From NCBI RefSeq assembly GCF_947507565.1, contig NC_089193.1:558001-622000 (forward strand): a stretch of DNA of 64,000 nucleotides. The letters run 5' to 3'. The notes beneath the pieces were generated by a model that was given only the letters and a program-made list of their open reading frames with translations, had not been told where the DNA came from and did no database searches. This document shows positions 1 through 12,053 of the stretch, piece after piece. This stretch comes from Oscarella lobularis (Eukaryota > Porifera > Homoscleromorpha > Homosclerophorida > Oscarellidae). The position numbers and the translations under genes are program-made. Within the stretch, counting starts at the first letter, position 1. Every line of letters begins with the position of its first letter.

Positions 1-261
1 GCTTTTCTCCGACGGTAGTGTCTCTCAACGAAATGTTGCAACATTCTACGAAGCTGTCAGAGCATTCTATGAAAGAGCAACTCGTTATGCAATATCAAAT
101 TTCCCTATTCACGACGCGACGATAAAAAGCGCTTCTTGGTTGGATTTCACATCGCGTTTGGACTCTCTCACGTTGAGTACTTTATTACAAGGTATAAGTA
201 AACTCGTATAACGGCGGAGGGAGGCTCTCTCAAACGTGATCTTAGGGCCGGAAGTGTCTGT

Positions 262-1050
262 ATGTCTGTCTGTCTTTATGTATGGGCAGGACGGAGTTTC
301 AAACACGCATGCGTCGTAGTTAGGGTTACTCCCCGCCTTCGAATGTTCTCCGAAAGCGCTGAATTTACCCTATCTAGCCCCTGACAAGTGCATTTTCTCT
401 GTCGAAAATTCACAAATACCACAATGCTTCACTGAAACAAACACGCATCGAGTGGGGGCCCTCGTACGAATAGTATCGTCTACAAGTTCTATTTTTGTCG
501 CCCAGCTTCCCCCAAAACGACAGTAGTGTAAATAAAAAGCAGTATTCTTTGGCTTTGACGCTAAAAGGAAGCTGTTTTTACTTATCGTATTTTAGCAAAA
601 TTCGAAACACCGTAGGTCGTTAGGCGCGATTGAGGCGCGACTCAGCTATTTTTCAAGCGCATTTACAAATCCCTACGCTCTCGTAAATTTTAGAAGCTAT
701 TTATAGAGAAAACGTGCGGTTCCTAGTGCGTTCGGCGGTCCTAAAACTTTCAAACCGCTTTTTCTCGATTGACGTCCCCCTCAACTAAAATGACGTCAGG
801 GTTAAATCAAAGCTTATTGATTGAAGCTTCGATATGCGTAATCTCAAGCTTAGCCAATTCGAACTCGTCTTAGCCGAGCCTTTTTTCTTTCACAAGGTCT
901 CCATGGAACGTTAACTATTTACTTCATTGGCTGATTTAAGGCGCGTGCGCGACAAGGTCTGCGTCATTGGCTCTCCGCCCATTGTTACGTACAAGCACTC
1001 GTACATGCGCATTTGAAACTCCGTCCTGCCGTATGTATGTATGTTCGTCA
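262..1050. mobile_element. Possible non-autonomous element with inverted ends
   Basis: GGCAGGACGGAGTTTCAAA at about 288-306 recurs as its reverse complement at about 1009-1028. In both places it is flanked by ATGTATG-type sequence outside and CGCATG inside. The inner region has no long open frame. This looks like a MITE-like unit of roughly 0.8 kb with inverted ends, but I cannot define a clean target-site duplication, so the borders are approximate. Confidence 0.35.
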
Positions 1051-1329
1051 CGCTCGGTATTGTGACGTAACTTAAAAACCTGTTTTTTCGTACAGCGCAT
1101 GCGCGACATGGGGCCCAAAACGGTGACCCGAAAAAGGCGATTTACGGCGCGGATAAAGCGTTTTTTCTTTCATAAACGAAAAAAATGCTTAGAAACCCTT
1201 ATTTCCAATTGATCTGTGCTATTTTCTGTTTCATAAATGCACTGAGAACTCGAAATAAGAGTTTTGATTATCACGCTTTGACGTCACAATCAAAAGTATC
1301 CACTCATGTACAGTTTGTACGTGGGTATG

Positions 1330-1374
1330 TATGCGTGTACGGGTAACAGGAAATATGACCCGTACACATGCATA
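1330..1374. repeat. Short imperfect hairpin
   Basis: The left arm TATGCGTGTACGGGT (1330-1344) pairs with the right arm at 1358-1374 with a 2-base bulge and a 13-base loop. It lies in a tract with many GTAC motifs. Confidence 0.6.
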
Positions 1375-1993
1375 TGTCTACAATTACTTAGCAAATTATA
1401 AAATGCAATACAGTACTGTACGTCAGAAAAGCGTGTAATTAGCAATTCTGTGGGTATGCACAGTATGTACGTAGGACTAAGCTTTAGGGGCTAAGGGCAG
1501 GGATTACTACAGTACGTGAATATGTGGCAACATAAAAAATTTCGACGTCACGCTATGTAATGCACTCGCGTACTGTAAGCGGTGGGAGGCCCTGCATGAT
1601 GGCAACACGGTGAACACCGGGCCATCATTCTCTAGTTATTATACTTCTCTCTATTATATTCCTTCCCCCGTGTTATTTTTCATCCGGGCTCTATCTTTCA
1701 CCCGAACCGAACGACTCTCGACAAAAGCTTGGCGACGTCTATCTATCTATCCAGGTAAAGACGCGGCAGCAACCACGCGCTAGCGTTTTTGAGTAGTCGT
1801 AATATCGGGGCCCTTATTGCTGAGCTTTTGAGCGTCCCGATCGAGCTGTCGCTGAACGTGCTGCTCCACCGATGGACGGCGAACCACTAATCGAGCTTTT
1901 CTGTTCAATACTTGAGACTGGGGTTCGCGATTAAATTCTTACGTGATCGTCGTTTGCAACTGAACGTACGGCACGCAGTTCGATCTACGGCGT

Positions 1994-2090
1994 TGTAGGG
2001 CCTACAAATGAGATCAACCACAAATGAGATCCCTACGTCATGATGACGTAGTGATCTCATTTGTGGTTGATCTCATTTGTAGGCCCTACA
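1994..2090. repeat. 97-bp near-perfect palindrome
   Basis: The arms at 1994-2031 and 2053-2090 are perfect 38-bp reverse complements. The centre (2033-2051) is itself a palindrome, CTACGTCA-TGA-TGACGTAG. Each arm contains the motif ACAAATGAGATC twice. This is either a MITE made almost only of its ends or a hairpin-forming element. It lies about 330 bp upstream of the NB-ARC start codon. Confidence 0.9.
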
Positions 2091-2170
2091 GGCGTCGATC
2101 ATTGTTTCGATATTCAGGATAGGGGCAACTTTTATTAATTAGTATTAGGCGCTGGAGGAGATCATGGGCC

Positions 2171-2178
2171 TATAAAAT
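2171..2178 (+). promoter_or_regulatory. Candidate TATA box of the NB-ARC gene
   Basis: TATAAAAT sits in a GC-rich surround (GGGCC before, CGGCC after) about 240 bp upstream of the proposed start codon at 2417. That distance leaves room for a 5' UTR of about 200 bp. Assignment is by position only. Confidence 0.35.
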
Positions 2179-2416
2179 CGGCCGGGGCCCGGCTTCGTTA
2201 GCGCTCACCCATGCAATTAGCAGCAAAGCAGCATAGGATGCTTCACTGCCAGAGCATAAGCTCATGCAAAGCTCAGTACGCCTTCTGTCATACCAACTAG
2301 GGTCAGGGGACGCAGGGTTAATAGAAAAGTTTAGCTCAGACCACTTTTTGGTTTGGCAGCGTTGTCTTGCTCTGCCTATAGATTCAGATCGCTTGACGTT
2401 TGACTTCTAGAAGGTT

Positions 2417-5400
2417 ATGGCTCTTTCGGCCGAAGGTGATTTGTATCATGTTTTGACGAAATATTATATATTTGGTTTTAAGGTTCGAGTGATCTAGACG
2501 GAATTTGTTGCCGTAGTGTTCTTCAAGAAATTCTTTTTTGTCGGAATGCTGACGTTGAGGCTCTTCAACAGTTATTGGCCTTAGCGCGAAAAATAGCCTT
2601 TTCGCCTACTAGCTCTGCCGTTTTGACAAATGAGAATCCAAGTGGTGAGAAATCTGTCACCTTTCGTTTGCGTTTGATTACCAAAGATCATTGAATTTCC
2701 CTTGCCCTTTGCCACACAAGGTAACCAATTTTTTAATTTTGAATTCATTGTGTAAATTTCATTATAGGTTGGAAGAGCTCCCACGGTTTTTCTTGCAGTG
2801 ACCTAATGAAGCGTGTTATTTCGCTTCGCAAGGCTGACGTTGTCGCTCTTCGAGAATTATTTGCTACTTCAATGGAATTAGCTCCATACTTACTAGAAAG
2901 AACGCAGAAAAGAAAAGGTAATGACTGGAGGGCTAGCGGAATTCAGTGCGTTTGCTTTCGTTGGAACATTTCTCCACGTAATATCGATACTGCTTTCGCG
3001 ATTATTCTAGCAATCCGTCCATTTTGCTTTTATGAAAGCGAACATCATCTCTTTCATTTTTGGCTTAAACGTATTTGAGCTTTCTGTTCTATAAATCGTC
3101 GTTAGATACATCTACTTGTATACGGATGTTGTAATTATTTTCCACCTTCTGTCTATGTGGGATTCTGTTTGTTTGAGAAACGTGTTATCATTGTTGCAGT
3201 GTTTTAGTTGTACAGTAGAAAGTTTAGCCTTAGTGGGCTGTACCTGAAATTATGCGGACTTTGTAATATAACAGCCAGACGGGCATAATCGTAGGCAGCT
3301 TCTGTGAAACATTTTACTTATGCTTTTCAGCGAGGAAGCTGCGAATCTAACAGCTGTAGTTCCTTTATATTTCTATTTTTCTAAAATCTAATGTGTTATC
3401 CCTAGGGGTTCAGACAACTCAAGATTCAAGTTCAGATATTCCTTGTGAGCTTTTTACCTACATCTTTCTAGTGTAACATTTTTGGTTGTGAAATTAGTTT
3501 TGTCCAACATTTTTCGATCTACAAATCTTCTACACGGGCGCGAAAATCATCTAGAAGAAATTGCAACCTATTTCTTTGGGAAAAAATGCAGAGAAGTGAA
3601 GGATATGAACGACCTTCTTATTCAGGTAATCTTTTAATTAGGAGACAGTCTATTGTATACCTGTAGTCCAAAACGTGTTATTCAGCATGATTTGCATTTC
3701 GTATGTAGTTTAGAGTTGCACGATTAAATTTCAGGAAACTGTTTTGCAGTTTGTCAGCGGTGTCGGAGGAGTAGGCAAAACGTCACTGGCAAATCTCTAC
3801 GCCGTACGTTTTTCGCAACACTACACTGACGGCGTTTTCTTCTTTGACGCTCAGTCGCATCCTTCTCTTGAGGCGTCGCTCAACCGAAACGTAATTTTTT
3901 TTCTTACAGCTTTCTATTGACTGCCTGTTTACAGATCTTACAAGTGAATCGTATGCTTGGTCAGACAGACGTTCCTGACTTTGGCGATTTTCAAGCAAGC
4001 TTGAACCATTTTCATCAATACATTAAAGAAAGGAATCGTTGCCTTCTCGTCATCGACAACGCTGACGACGTTGAAAACGCGATCCGATGTCTTTCACACG
4101 AAACCGTTTGTTGTCACATCTTGGTAACAACGAGATCGTCTGTGCAACCGCATTTCAGCAATATACCTATTTCCCCAAACATCGTTCATCTTGAAAGTCT
4201 TTCAGAAGCTGTCGCTACTGCTGCTCTGATTTCAGGGTCAGGAAGAAATTCTCAAAATATGTCTTTGTCTGAGAGGGACAATGCAGCTGCAATTGCAAGC
4301 CTTCCTCCAGTGGAAGGGCTCCCTATAGCCATTTCACATGCTTCGACATTTATTCGCGAAAAAGATCTTAGTTTTGAAGAGTACCGATGCATGCTGTTGG
4401 AAAAGAAAAAGAATCTTCCGGTAGACTTAGATTTGACAACATTTTTACGCTATTTCTGTCTGTCTCACATTGAAGAGAAACTGAGACGGTTGGGCATCAA
4501 GAAACCGCGCGATTTGGAGAAGCTTAAACCTGACTCTTTTTCATTGACCTCGTCCTTTGATAAAGAGTCTTTGGCGTTTGCAATCGAACGACTTCATTCA
4601 ACGCGTCACGCATTTCTAACGTGGGAAATGAATATTGAAGAAATTTCGAAAAGTCATCCAGAAGGCGAAACGGTGCTTTTCTGCTGCTCCGTTCTCAACT
4701 CGAAAGGCCTTCCGCAACTAATCATAACGGATTTCTTGCGTACAGCCCACGGCACTTCGGCCACATGGCGCTTTCGTGCTGGAGTAAGTGCCGTTCAAAA
4801 ATATTCTCTTCTTCGAGAGTTAGTCCTAAACGATGGATCGACCTACTACGACGTTCATCATCTCGTTTATCGGAGCATCTACGAACGTCTGCGCCAGAAA
4901 CCAGAAACTCTCAAATTCGTTCTCACGACAGTCGGTGAATGTGTCGTTAGCATGCTGCGGCCAGCATTAGACGATCAAAATCTTAGACAGTTTTGTCTGC
5001 TTCTTTCTCCCCATTTGGCCGAAATCGCCAAGAAAATTTTGCTTGTAGAAGGGAATCTTACTGACCAGTTATGGCAAATAGTAGACTGCGCATGCTTGAT
5101 GCACTTGCACTTGCATCAGCTGAAAACCCTAAAAGCATTGGGATTGAACGCTGCTGAGAAAGTCAAAGACGTTACGAGCCAGCAAACGAAGGGCTATCTG
5201 ACAACTAAATGTGAGCTATGGTCAAAATGAATTTATTACTACGCAAGCGTCTAATGATCACTTTATTTTAGTTTACCTCTACGTGATGAAAAGCTGCGTT
5301 GAACTATCTGATAGCAAAGAAACACTTCACTACTTCAATCTTGCGTTTCAAGGACAACCTTGGACTTCTTTAGATGACTATCAAATTGGCTGTTGGTGGG

Positions 5401-6937
5401 ATGGTAAGAGCTAGGAGTCATTTTCTAAAGCCTAAGTTGCATGTGTTCTTTATTAGATATCTGTCTCGCATACCGTATTTCTCAAAATGAAACGCGATTG
5501 GAGAGAGAACATGAGCTTCTGTGCCTAAAAGGCGTCGCTGAACGCAGCAACGATCTAACTAAGCAGTTCCAAAGTTAGCTGTCTATTTTCAAGATCTCAT
5601 TTACTTTATAACGATGTTTCTTTAGTTCTAAGTTTGTTAGCGACATACTACATTCGCACTAAAAAGCCGGAGAAGTATAACGAAATTGTCAAAGTCTTTT
5701 TGAGACTGGCGGAGTGTAATACAGATCCGTACGAGACAGCAATGTGTTAGTCACATCTTAGCTAAAGATTAATTAATTAGTATCTATAACGTTTGCATTT
5801 GACTGCTTAGTCGCGAAGCATTTTGGAAAAAGCCTTGCTTCGCAAGGAGATTTCAAGCAAGCTATCACTTTCACTAAAGAAGCTGTCAGTATTGCATACT
5901 CCTGTCCAAGAATCACACGCGAAACGCTGTGTGAAGGTTGTTATAAAGCATACGGCTCTTAAGTACAATTAAAATAGAATAATTTTTTGTCCATATTTGT
6001 TTTAATTCACTAGCGTCAATAGATTTTTTCTTACAAAAACCTTCGTATTTTACAGTTTGCCACGAAGCCTTCTTTTGGTGTCATGAGCTAAAAGATTACA
6101 AGGAGGGCTGCGACATGTTAGAGAAAGGGCTACCGTATCTGCAAGAAGTGTATTTGGAGGAGAGCGACTTCTCTTTATCTTGTAAAGTGATCAGTTTCTG
6201 AACCGCTTAGCATAATAACACCGTTTTTACGCAGACAAGGTGTCCTACGGCCAAAGTCTTATTTTCACCAAAAGATACTTGGAAGGAATCAAAATTTTGA
6301 AGCAATGTTTAGACGTCATTGGGAAGTACCCCGAAACGCGTTCTAGGAAGCGTTCTCAAATCGTTTGTCAGTATTGGGCCGTTACGTTTGGCACAGTTCG
6401 CTATTTTCTTTAGGTTTGCTGCACCTTGGAGAAGCCTTGCCGATGATCTCCAAGAGAGACGAAGCCGCCAAATATTTAGGCCAAGTCTGGATGTTGCTTC
6501 AGTCCAAGAAACGAAGTGCAGAAACAGCTGCAGGTGAACAGCCCAGAAGAATTTTTTTATTAATTTACTAGAGTTTGGTAATGCATTTCCAGAGATGAAA
6601 AGACTTGGATTTCTTTACACAAAGCTTAATCGACTTGAAGAGGCAACAACGGTTTTACGAAAATGCTTAGATATTTTGAATGAGGTTAAGGACTCCGTTC
6701 GAAATATGGAAATAGGATTAGAAGGTACTGCAATCACAAACGGCCATAATAGTTACAAAGTAAATTGTTATTCTAGCGTCGGCAAATTTGTTTGGCTGTC
6801 TAATGGTAAAGAAACGTTTTGCTGACGCTGAAGCGGAAGCAACAAGAGCGTTAAGCAGGTACCAACCTCATTTCTCTCCCAGCAACGAGCACATCAAGAT
6901 TCGTGCGTTTTCGACCCAACATAAAAGGGATCATTAA
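2417..6937 (+). CDS. NB-ARC NTPase with C-terminal TPR repeats (NLR-like)
   Basis: This is a spliced gene of about sixteen exons and roughly 1,020 residues. Exons I can place include 2417-2435, 2483-2644, 2768-2917, 3406-3444, 3498-3625, 3750-3890, 3935-5210, 5272-5403, 5457-5573, 5626-5745, 5811-5935, 6056-6181, 6235 to about 6350, 6414-6533, 6593-6724 and 6777-6937. All are GT...AG and mostly phase 1. The N-terminal 110 residues hold two copies of a helical motif (RNADVEALQQLL and RKADVVALRELF). The NB-ARC part starts with HGREN. It has a P-loop GVGGVGKTSLA near residue 172, Walker B CLLVIDNADD near 252, the sensor LVTTRSS and GLPIAISHA. The C-terminal exons encode TPR-like helix pairs, about one pair per exon. 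The architecture is that of an intracellular STAND sensor, in which nucleotide binding gates oligomerisation; the ligand is unknown. The first exon is only 19 bp and is the least certain. Confidence 0.8.
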
Positions 6938-8195
6938 TGCTGCTGTTTTCTTTTTATAGTGCAAACCTTACTGTGAAGAAGTGTCACACTGAATCATTCA
7001 TTATGAGGGAAAATTTTACTCACTCCACTACCTTTGTTTTCTTTATAGGTACAGTAATCCTTTTTTGGCATCCGTTTAAAATTTCTGGTTTTGTGTGTGT
7101 TCGCGGCGTTTTGTTTACATGTATGTTTACGAATTATTTTCTGTTCTTTGTAGTTTTATACAATTCAAAATCATCTTTGAGTAACGTTTTAAGTGAACAC
7201 ATTTTTACAAAAAAATGTCGAAAGTTAAGTCAGTTGAAGTCCCGGATTTGGGTAGGGTAAACGCTTTTTTTAACAAAAAACGAGTAAAATCTGTTAACCC
7301 TACTAAATCCCTGAGTTTTTGCACAGTCTATTGCTAGGAATTCCGGACGTGAAGAAAAAATACTACAATCTTGTAATGCGAATTTGCTCTATAATAACAA
7401 TGGCAAGAGGAAGAAAGAATCATGTTGCAGTCTACGTAGTCGTAGGAATAAATAAAGAACACTTCCCGAATAGCAAAAGGGGTTTAGACCTGTGCTGCTA
7501 TTTTCGAACAAAATGTTTTCTGCACGTGATGAGGAAACACCGTTGAATGTCTTATCGCTAACCAGTCTTTATTTCTAACGACGTGAAAAAAGTCCTATCC
7601 AACAACTGCATAGAAAAAAAATATACGCTAATGCGTTATCACAGTACAAAACGCTGTGCAGCGAAAAAAGCGCACACACACAAAGACACGCCCCCAACTG
7701 ACACCGTATCCGATAGCAAAACGGAGCTCTTCGTCGAAGCCTTCTCGCGAGCCGAAATCTAGAGAAACAAAGCCAGTATCTGTAAAAACAACGAACTACT
7801 TACCAAAATAATTCGAAAGGAAGCGCGTCTGTGTTTGCGGGACCCAGGTCGCACCACGTGGAGGTCCAGACGCTTCGCAACGCAGTCGACCCTCACCAAC
7901 AGCATGAATTGGATCAGAACCCACCTTGGGTGAGCCTCCGAGGTTCGTTGCCACCCCAGGAGACGACTATCGCACCCGCCGAAGAGGCCCGCTCATCGTG
8001 TGCTCGACGTGGAGGAGAGCCGGCGAACGCCCACGCTGTCCCATGTTATACCAAGAAAAGAATCCTTGATAAGACGGAGCATGTTTTCCCGATGCGAAAG
8101 CCCCTAGAGGTCTTAGAGATGTGCCTCTAATCACTTTCGCACCGTTGCTCCAGGACGATGCGTCGGAATATCGCTCGCCCCTCTGGCTCCCTGTC

Positions 8196-8329
8196 TTCCA
8201 ACGACTAACAAAGCGTACGAGCGAGTTCTCAAGCGACGGGGTTACGTAAAGAGGGAGAGCGCCGTGCACGACTTTATGTACTCCCTCGCGAACGATGACG
8301 CAAACTTTTCTCTCATTGGACGTCGGGTG
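8196..8329 (-). repeat. Uninterrupted copy of the repeat hosting the MITE at 25.6 kb
   Basis: Read on the minus strand, this matches 25537-25619 plus 26084-26133 with only a few differences. It spans the point where the second copy carries a 464-bp insertion. The junction bases ACGTAACCCC are continuous here at about 8238-8247, so this is the empty site. Confidence 0.85.
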
Positions 8330-8583
8330 TGCGTCATAAACCGCAGCGATGTCACGAGAGAGAGCGTTGCTTTGTGCACCTCTACGCTCAACCATATAAG
8401 GTAATGATTGGAGCGATCACGCGCGTGCAGCGTTTCTCCCAAAAAAAAGGGAAACAAGAGACGAGCACGTGCACGCGTGCATTGCCAAGATGTCGGACAT
8501 GTGACGTCAGCGTTTGGTTCGCGATCTCGACCAAACGCGAAGAAAACGCGTCGAAAGGCGACTAGAAAAGCTCAAACTCATTA

Positions 8584-8650
8584 GGTCGAGTTCGCGTTTC
8601 GAAAGGAACGCGGCGAGTTCGCTTTTCGGAAGGAACGCGGCGAACTCGAT
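8584..8650. repeat. Two-unit tandem repeat of about 31 bp
   Basis: The unit CGAGTTCGC followed by TTTCG and AAGGAACGCGG occurs twice back to back with small differences. A truncated third start, CGAACTCGA, follows. Confidence 0.6.
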
Positions 8651-9335
8651 GGAATCGTTTGTGAAATAGCGGATTTGCAATTACTGAATCGTAGATTCGA
8701 GTTCAGGGGCTCAGAATCGAACCAAGGAGTCACACTTTCACTCTACTTGCGCATAGAATCGAGAGAGACGCACTCGTTTACCTGCGTATCTTTTCGAAGC
8801 CGTGTTCGGGGTTATCTGAGCACCTTCGACGCCGATTCCGCAGTCTTTCGATCAAGCTTTAGTAGTATAGTCTAATCGATCGGCTCAATCGCAAAAAAAT
8901 TCGCAGAATAGCGAGAAAACATTCTACATCAAGCACGCTAAGCCAAGATATAGACTGTACTGTATGCAACAATGGAAACACGAATTCTCGACTTCATCGT
9001 TGCCTGAGACCTGAGAGAAACGTTAGCATATACCTTCTTTGAGCGATTGAGTCTGTCGCTTCGAAGCGCGAGGCCCCATCCGCCGTCTACTAAAAATAAC
9101 TTATGATTTCAGGTTTAGGCAGCTACAATTCAATTTTCGTCATCTGAGAAAGCAGAAAAGATTTTTTCAATATCTCGTCAATGAACATACTACGTCCACA
9201 CCAGCCAGCTTGATTGGCATTATTATTTTGAGTTGAAAGCAATCACTAGATATCATCTAAATCCGGTCCAAAAACAATTGGCAACAAAAGAAGAAAAAGA
9301 ACAAACAATGTCAATGATGATGTGCAACTAATTTA

Positions 9336-9688
9336 CTATATACGTTCATCAGCACCGACCATTCGATCCTCGTGAACATCTACGTAAATCACGTCTGCAC
9401 TGCCTTCCTGGCGACGACCTGGGCATTTCGAAGTTTTCTCCATCGTTTCTACACAGTCTTTCTTGCAACCAGATGCATTACTACCAGTAGAGACAAATGC
9501 TATTTCTAAATAAAAAGAAAATTTTTGTGGTGGTAGCCAAAATTGAATGGATAAAATAAACCTTTTTCCTTCTCTTCTTTAACTCGCTGATCTGCTTCAT
9601 TGACAATGCAGAATCCATCCTTCTCTTTAGCTAAGCCCAAAACATCTTCGGAGCTGGCGTCTCTACAATTCACGTTGCTAATAGGTTT
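9336..9688 (-). other. Two extra tail exons 3' of the first 7TM gene
   Basis: Two open exons lie on the minus strand downstream of the 7TM stop at 9706: 9688-9562 and 9505-9336. Both have AG acceptors; the donor after the first and the phases fit each other, and the second ends in TAG. The first contains SSEDVLGLAKEKDG, which matches SSEDVTSVTKEKDG in the last exon of the gene upstream. The tail exon therefore seems to have been duplicated. They could serve as an alternative C-terminus, but no normal-length intron joins them to exon 4: the gap is about 24 bp. They may instead be relics. Confidence 0.45.
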
Positions 9689-9705
9689 CTAAAAATTAAT
9701 ACCAT

Positions 9706-11316
9706 TTATAACTTTGCCGTAGTGAGACCGTCTTTTTCTTTTGTCACGGAAGTGACATCTTCGCTGCTTTGGGTTATATCGCCCAAATCGTGGCATCTTT
9801 TTTGGCTTGCAACAGAATCTCTTTCAGTTTCACCATTAAAACTGAAAAAGAGTTTGTAAAAACTATCATTGCTCTTTGGAATTAGGTACTCTTCTGATAA
9901 TGTCGCTCTATACGACTGTTCGCTAGTAGTGCTGGCCCGAATAGTATGGCGAGCATTAACATCGTCTTGCTGCGCTGCCGCTTCATAACTTTCGTTGAGT
10001 GTGCCTGATGCAAGCAAACTCGTTCTAGTACTGAGATACTCAGAAGCTAAAAAGTAATTTAATAATAGCAAACACAGTTGAATATCCGCAATTACTATCT
10101 TACAGCCAAACGTCAGTACACAACAGCCTTTCACAGAGCAAAACATTTCTTTGTACAAAAGAGCGTATCTCGGAGCTGCTGCGTAAAGAAACGGTTCTGC
10201 TAGATAACCTACAAAGGCTATGATAATTGCTATAATTTCAATCGACTCGTGCGTGGCGGCACTGTGATCATCGTACATTGTCAAAAGAATCTGGAAAAAA
10301 AGAAAAACCTATAGACATATATCTACTCATTTGGACACAATATAATTGTAGTACCAGGAAAGGAATCCAAGTCACGTAAGACGTTATTATGGGTACCAAA
10401 AACATACGGGTTAATGGCCATTCACTGTTAAACCAATCAATGCCTTGCGTATCTGGCTGTATGTGATGACAATTAGTGTCAATCCACTTTCCTCGTCGCC
10501 GAAAGGAAAGAACTCTTCCAGAAGGCGTTATTCGAGCCTTGGAAATAAACAGCAACAGAATTGCTCCAATGCAAATTAAAACGTAGCTAAGGCTCATGAC
10601 AACGTATCTTTGCCTAATAAAAAATAAAACGGTTACCAAGAAATTGAGTAAATATTTTCTTTGTTATAGTAATTGCTTTGCGTGATTACTAAAATTCCTC
10701 TATTCAATTTTTCCTATCCTCACCATTTGGTAATAATAAATTGGCAGTAATGTTCATTATCCAGCACTGCTCCTGCGACAGCAATTGCAATGAATCCACC
10801 AAAGGACATCGTATAGCCCATTGCGAAAAATATTCGTTCTTTTTTAGAACATCCGGTGCATTTTCCGCGAAGCAACGTGACTTGAGATAAAGCATATTGA
10901 GATCGAGCGGGAAACCTTGCTGAGCGAAAGCAATTAGCCAAAACAAAAAGGAGAGTCACGAGTCCTGCAAGGCGATAACTCACAAACAGTGAAACAAATA
11001 AACGAGGGTAAATTGTTGAGTTTCCACAGCGATTGCTGGCATTCGAGTCTAAATTTGTCCATGAGCCAAGAGAAGAGAAAACAAAGAGCACAGAAGTAAC
11101 AATTCCACTAGTTAGAAGGACCACCAGAAGCGCATCAGACCTATTTAAATCGTTTCTAGTCATAATTCGATTTAGCTTGATTGAGACGGTAAAAGACCAC
11201 ACAAAAACGAAGACGGCAATTGCGAGGACGAGAACGGGCAATAGACGACGGAGAAGATCGCTGCACATCACGAAGTCAGGTTTATTCGCAAACATTTCTT
11301 GACACAAGATGACCAT
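9706..11316 (-). CDS. 7TM receptor, rhodopsin-like, lineage-specific family (copy 1)
   Basis: Four exons, 11316-10724, 10613-10355, 10290-10125 and 10046-9706, give an exact open frame of 452 residues with intron phases 2, 0 and 1. Seven hydrophobic segments are visible: four in exon 1, two in exon 2 and one in exon 3. After TM3 comes FRSARFP, where DRY would be in class A receptors. TM6 contains TSYVTWIPFLVL, a CWxP-like stretch, and TM7 ends EPFLYAAAPRYALLYKEMF, in the place of NPxxY. A conserved W-F-x-x-x-W motif precedes TM6. The cytoplasmic tail is long, Ser/Thr-rich and acidic. It belongs to a tandem array of three genes with the same exon plan. The ligand is unknown. Placement in the rhodopsin-like superfamily is by topology and these loose motifs. 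Confidence 0.75.
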
Positions 11317-12053
11317 TGTCTTTCACGTCGAGAGTGAAACCGGAAAAAGAGCCCGTACTTGAAACAAGAGTTCCCAACTACGGAAGTCATGTTCGAAAAA
11401 ATTAAAATGTCTGCCTAAATTAAACAGGCACAAAAGAAGTTCCGCGCAAAAAAGAAACACCACTTTCCTCGCAATTTTTTAAATGCACGACTATTTAGCA
11501 TTATATTTGTTGAATTAAATGGGCACCTTGCATGGTATGTATTAAAACATAATTTTGACGCTGCCGCAAATCAACGAGGTTTTGCGTTGATGAGCTGAAG
11601 TCGACGTCTTCTTATGACATACATTGGCTGTAGCGGATTATGATAGAAGTTTAGGCAGGACACAAAAACGGTTAGTATACAGACTTTCAAATCGTTTTCT
11701 AAAACCTGAAAAAATCTGTTCGAGCAGAACCGTAACACTATCATGATCCCACTGGCAGGAATATTATCCCTTCCACTGGCATGTTTAGACTTTACTACAG
11801 ACTCCTTCGCGCCTATAAAGACATATCCAATTTGAAAATAATAAATCTGCAGCTTTACGCAAATGCTCTATAGCCACGTTGAACTTCAGAAGACTGCCAT
11901 CTTACTCGCTATTGAAATCATGAGGTTGCTCATCTGCTCGTAGCAAAGAGGCTGAAGCTACACAAGGTCCTGCTGTGCTTGAAGACAATTTTGCCGTTGC
12001 AAAACTATCACAAATGTAAGAAGCCTGTTTATATTAAAGAATTTTGCGCTAAG
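11317..12053. other. Spacer between 7TM copies 1 and 2
   Basis: AT-rich sequence without an open exon of note. The 5' side of copy 1 at 11317-11450 is its likely promoter, but I see no clear TATA element. Confidence 0.5.

Larger units (their letters stand above)
1..2416. other. Gene-free 5' flank with inverted repeats
   Basis: I see no convincing coding exon here. The short open frames lack splice context and family motifs. The stretch is rich in small inverted repeats and alternating purine/pyrimidine (GTAC/TGTAC) motifs, listed separately. It also holds the likely promoter of the downstream NB-ARC gene. Confidence 0.6.
6938..9335. other. Intergenic stretch with small repeats
   Basis: No supported gene. 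It holds an imperfect hairpin at about 7232-7313 (GGATTTGGGTAGGGTAAACG against TGTTAACCCTACTAAATCCC), a solo 134-bp repeat at 8196-8329 and a small tandem duplication at 8584-8650. Open frames of up to 142 codons near 7830-8460 lie across the repeat on both strands and show no recognisable motif. Confidence 0.55.

Noticed and set aside
7831-8457. Overlapping open frames on both strands, up to 142 codons
   Set aside because: They cross a dispersed non-coding repeat (8196-8329) and show no domain or splice context.
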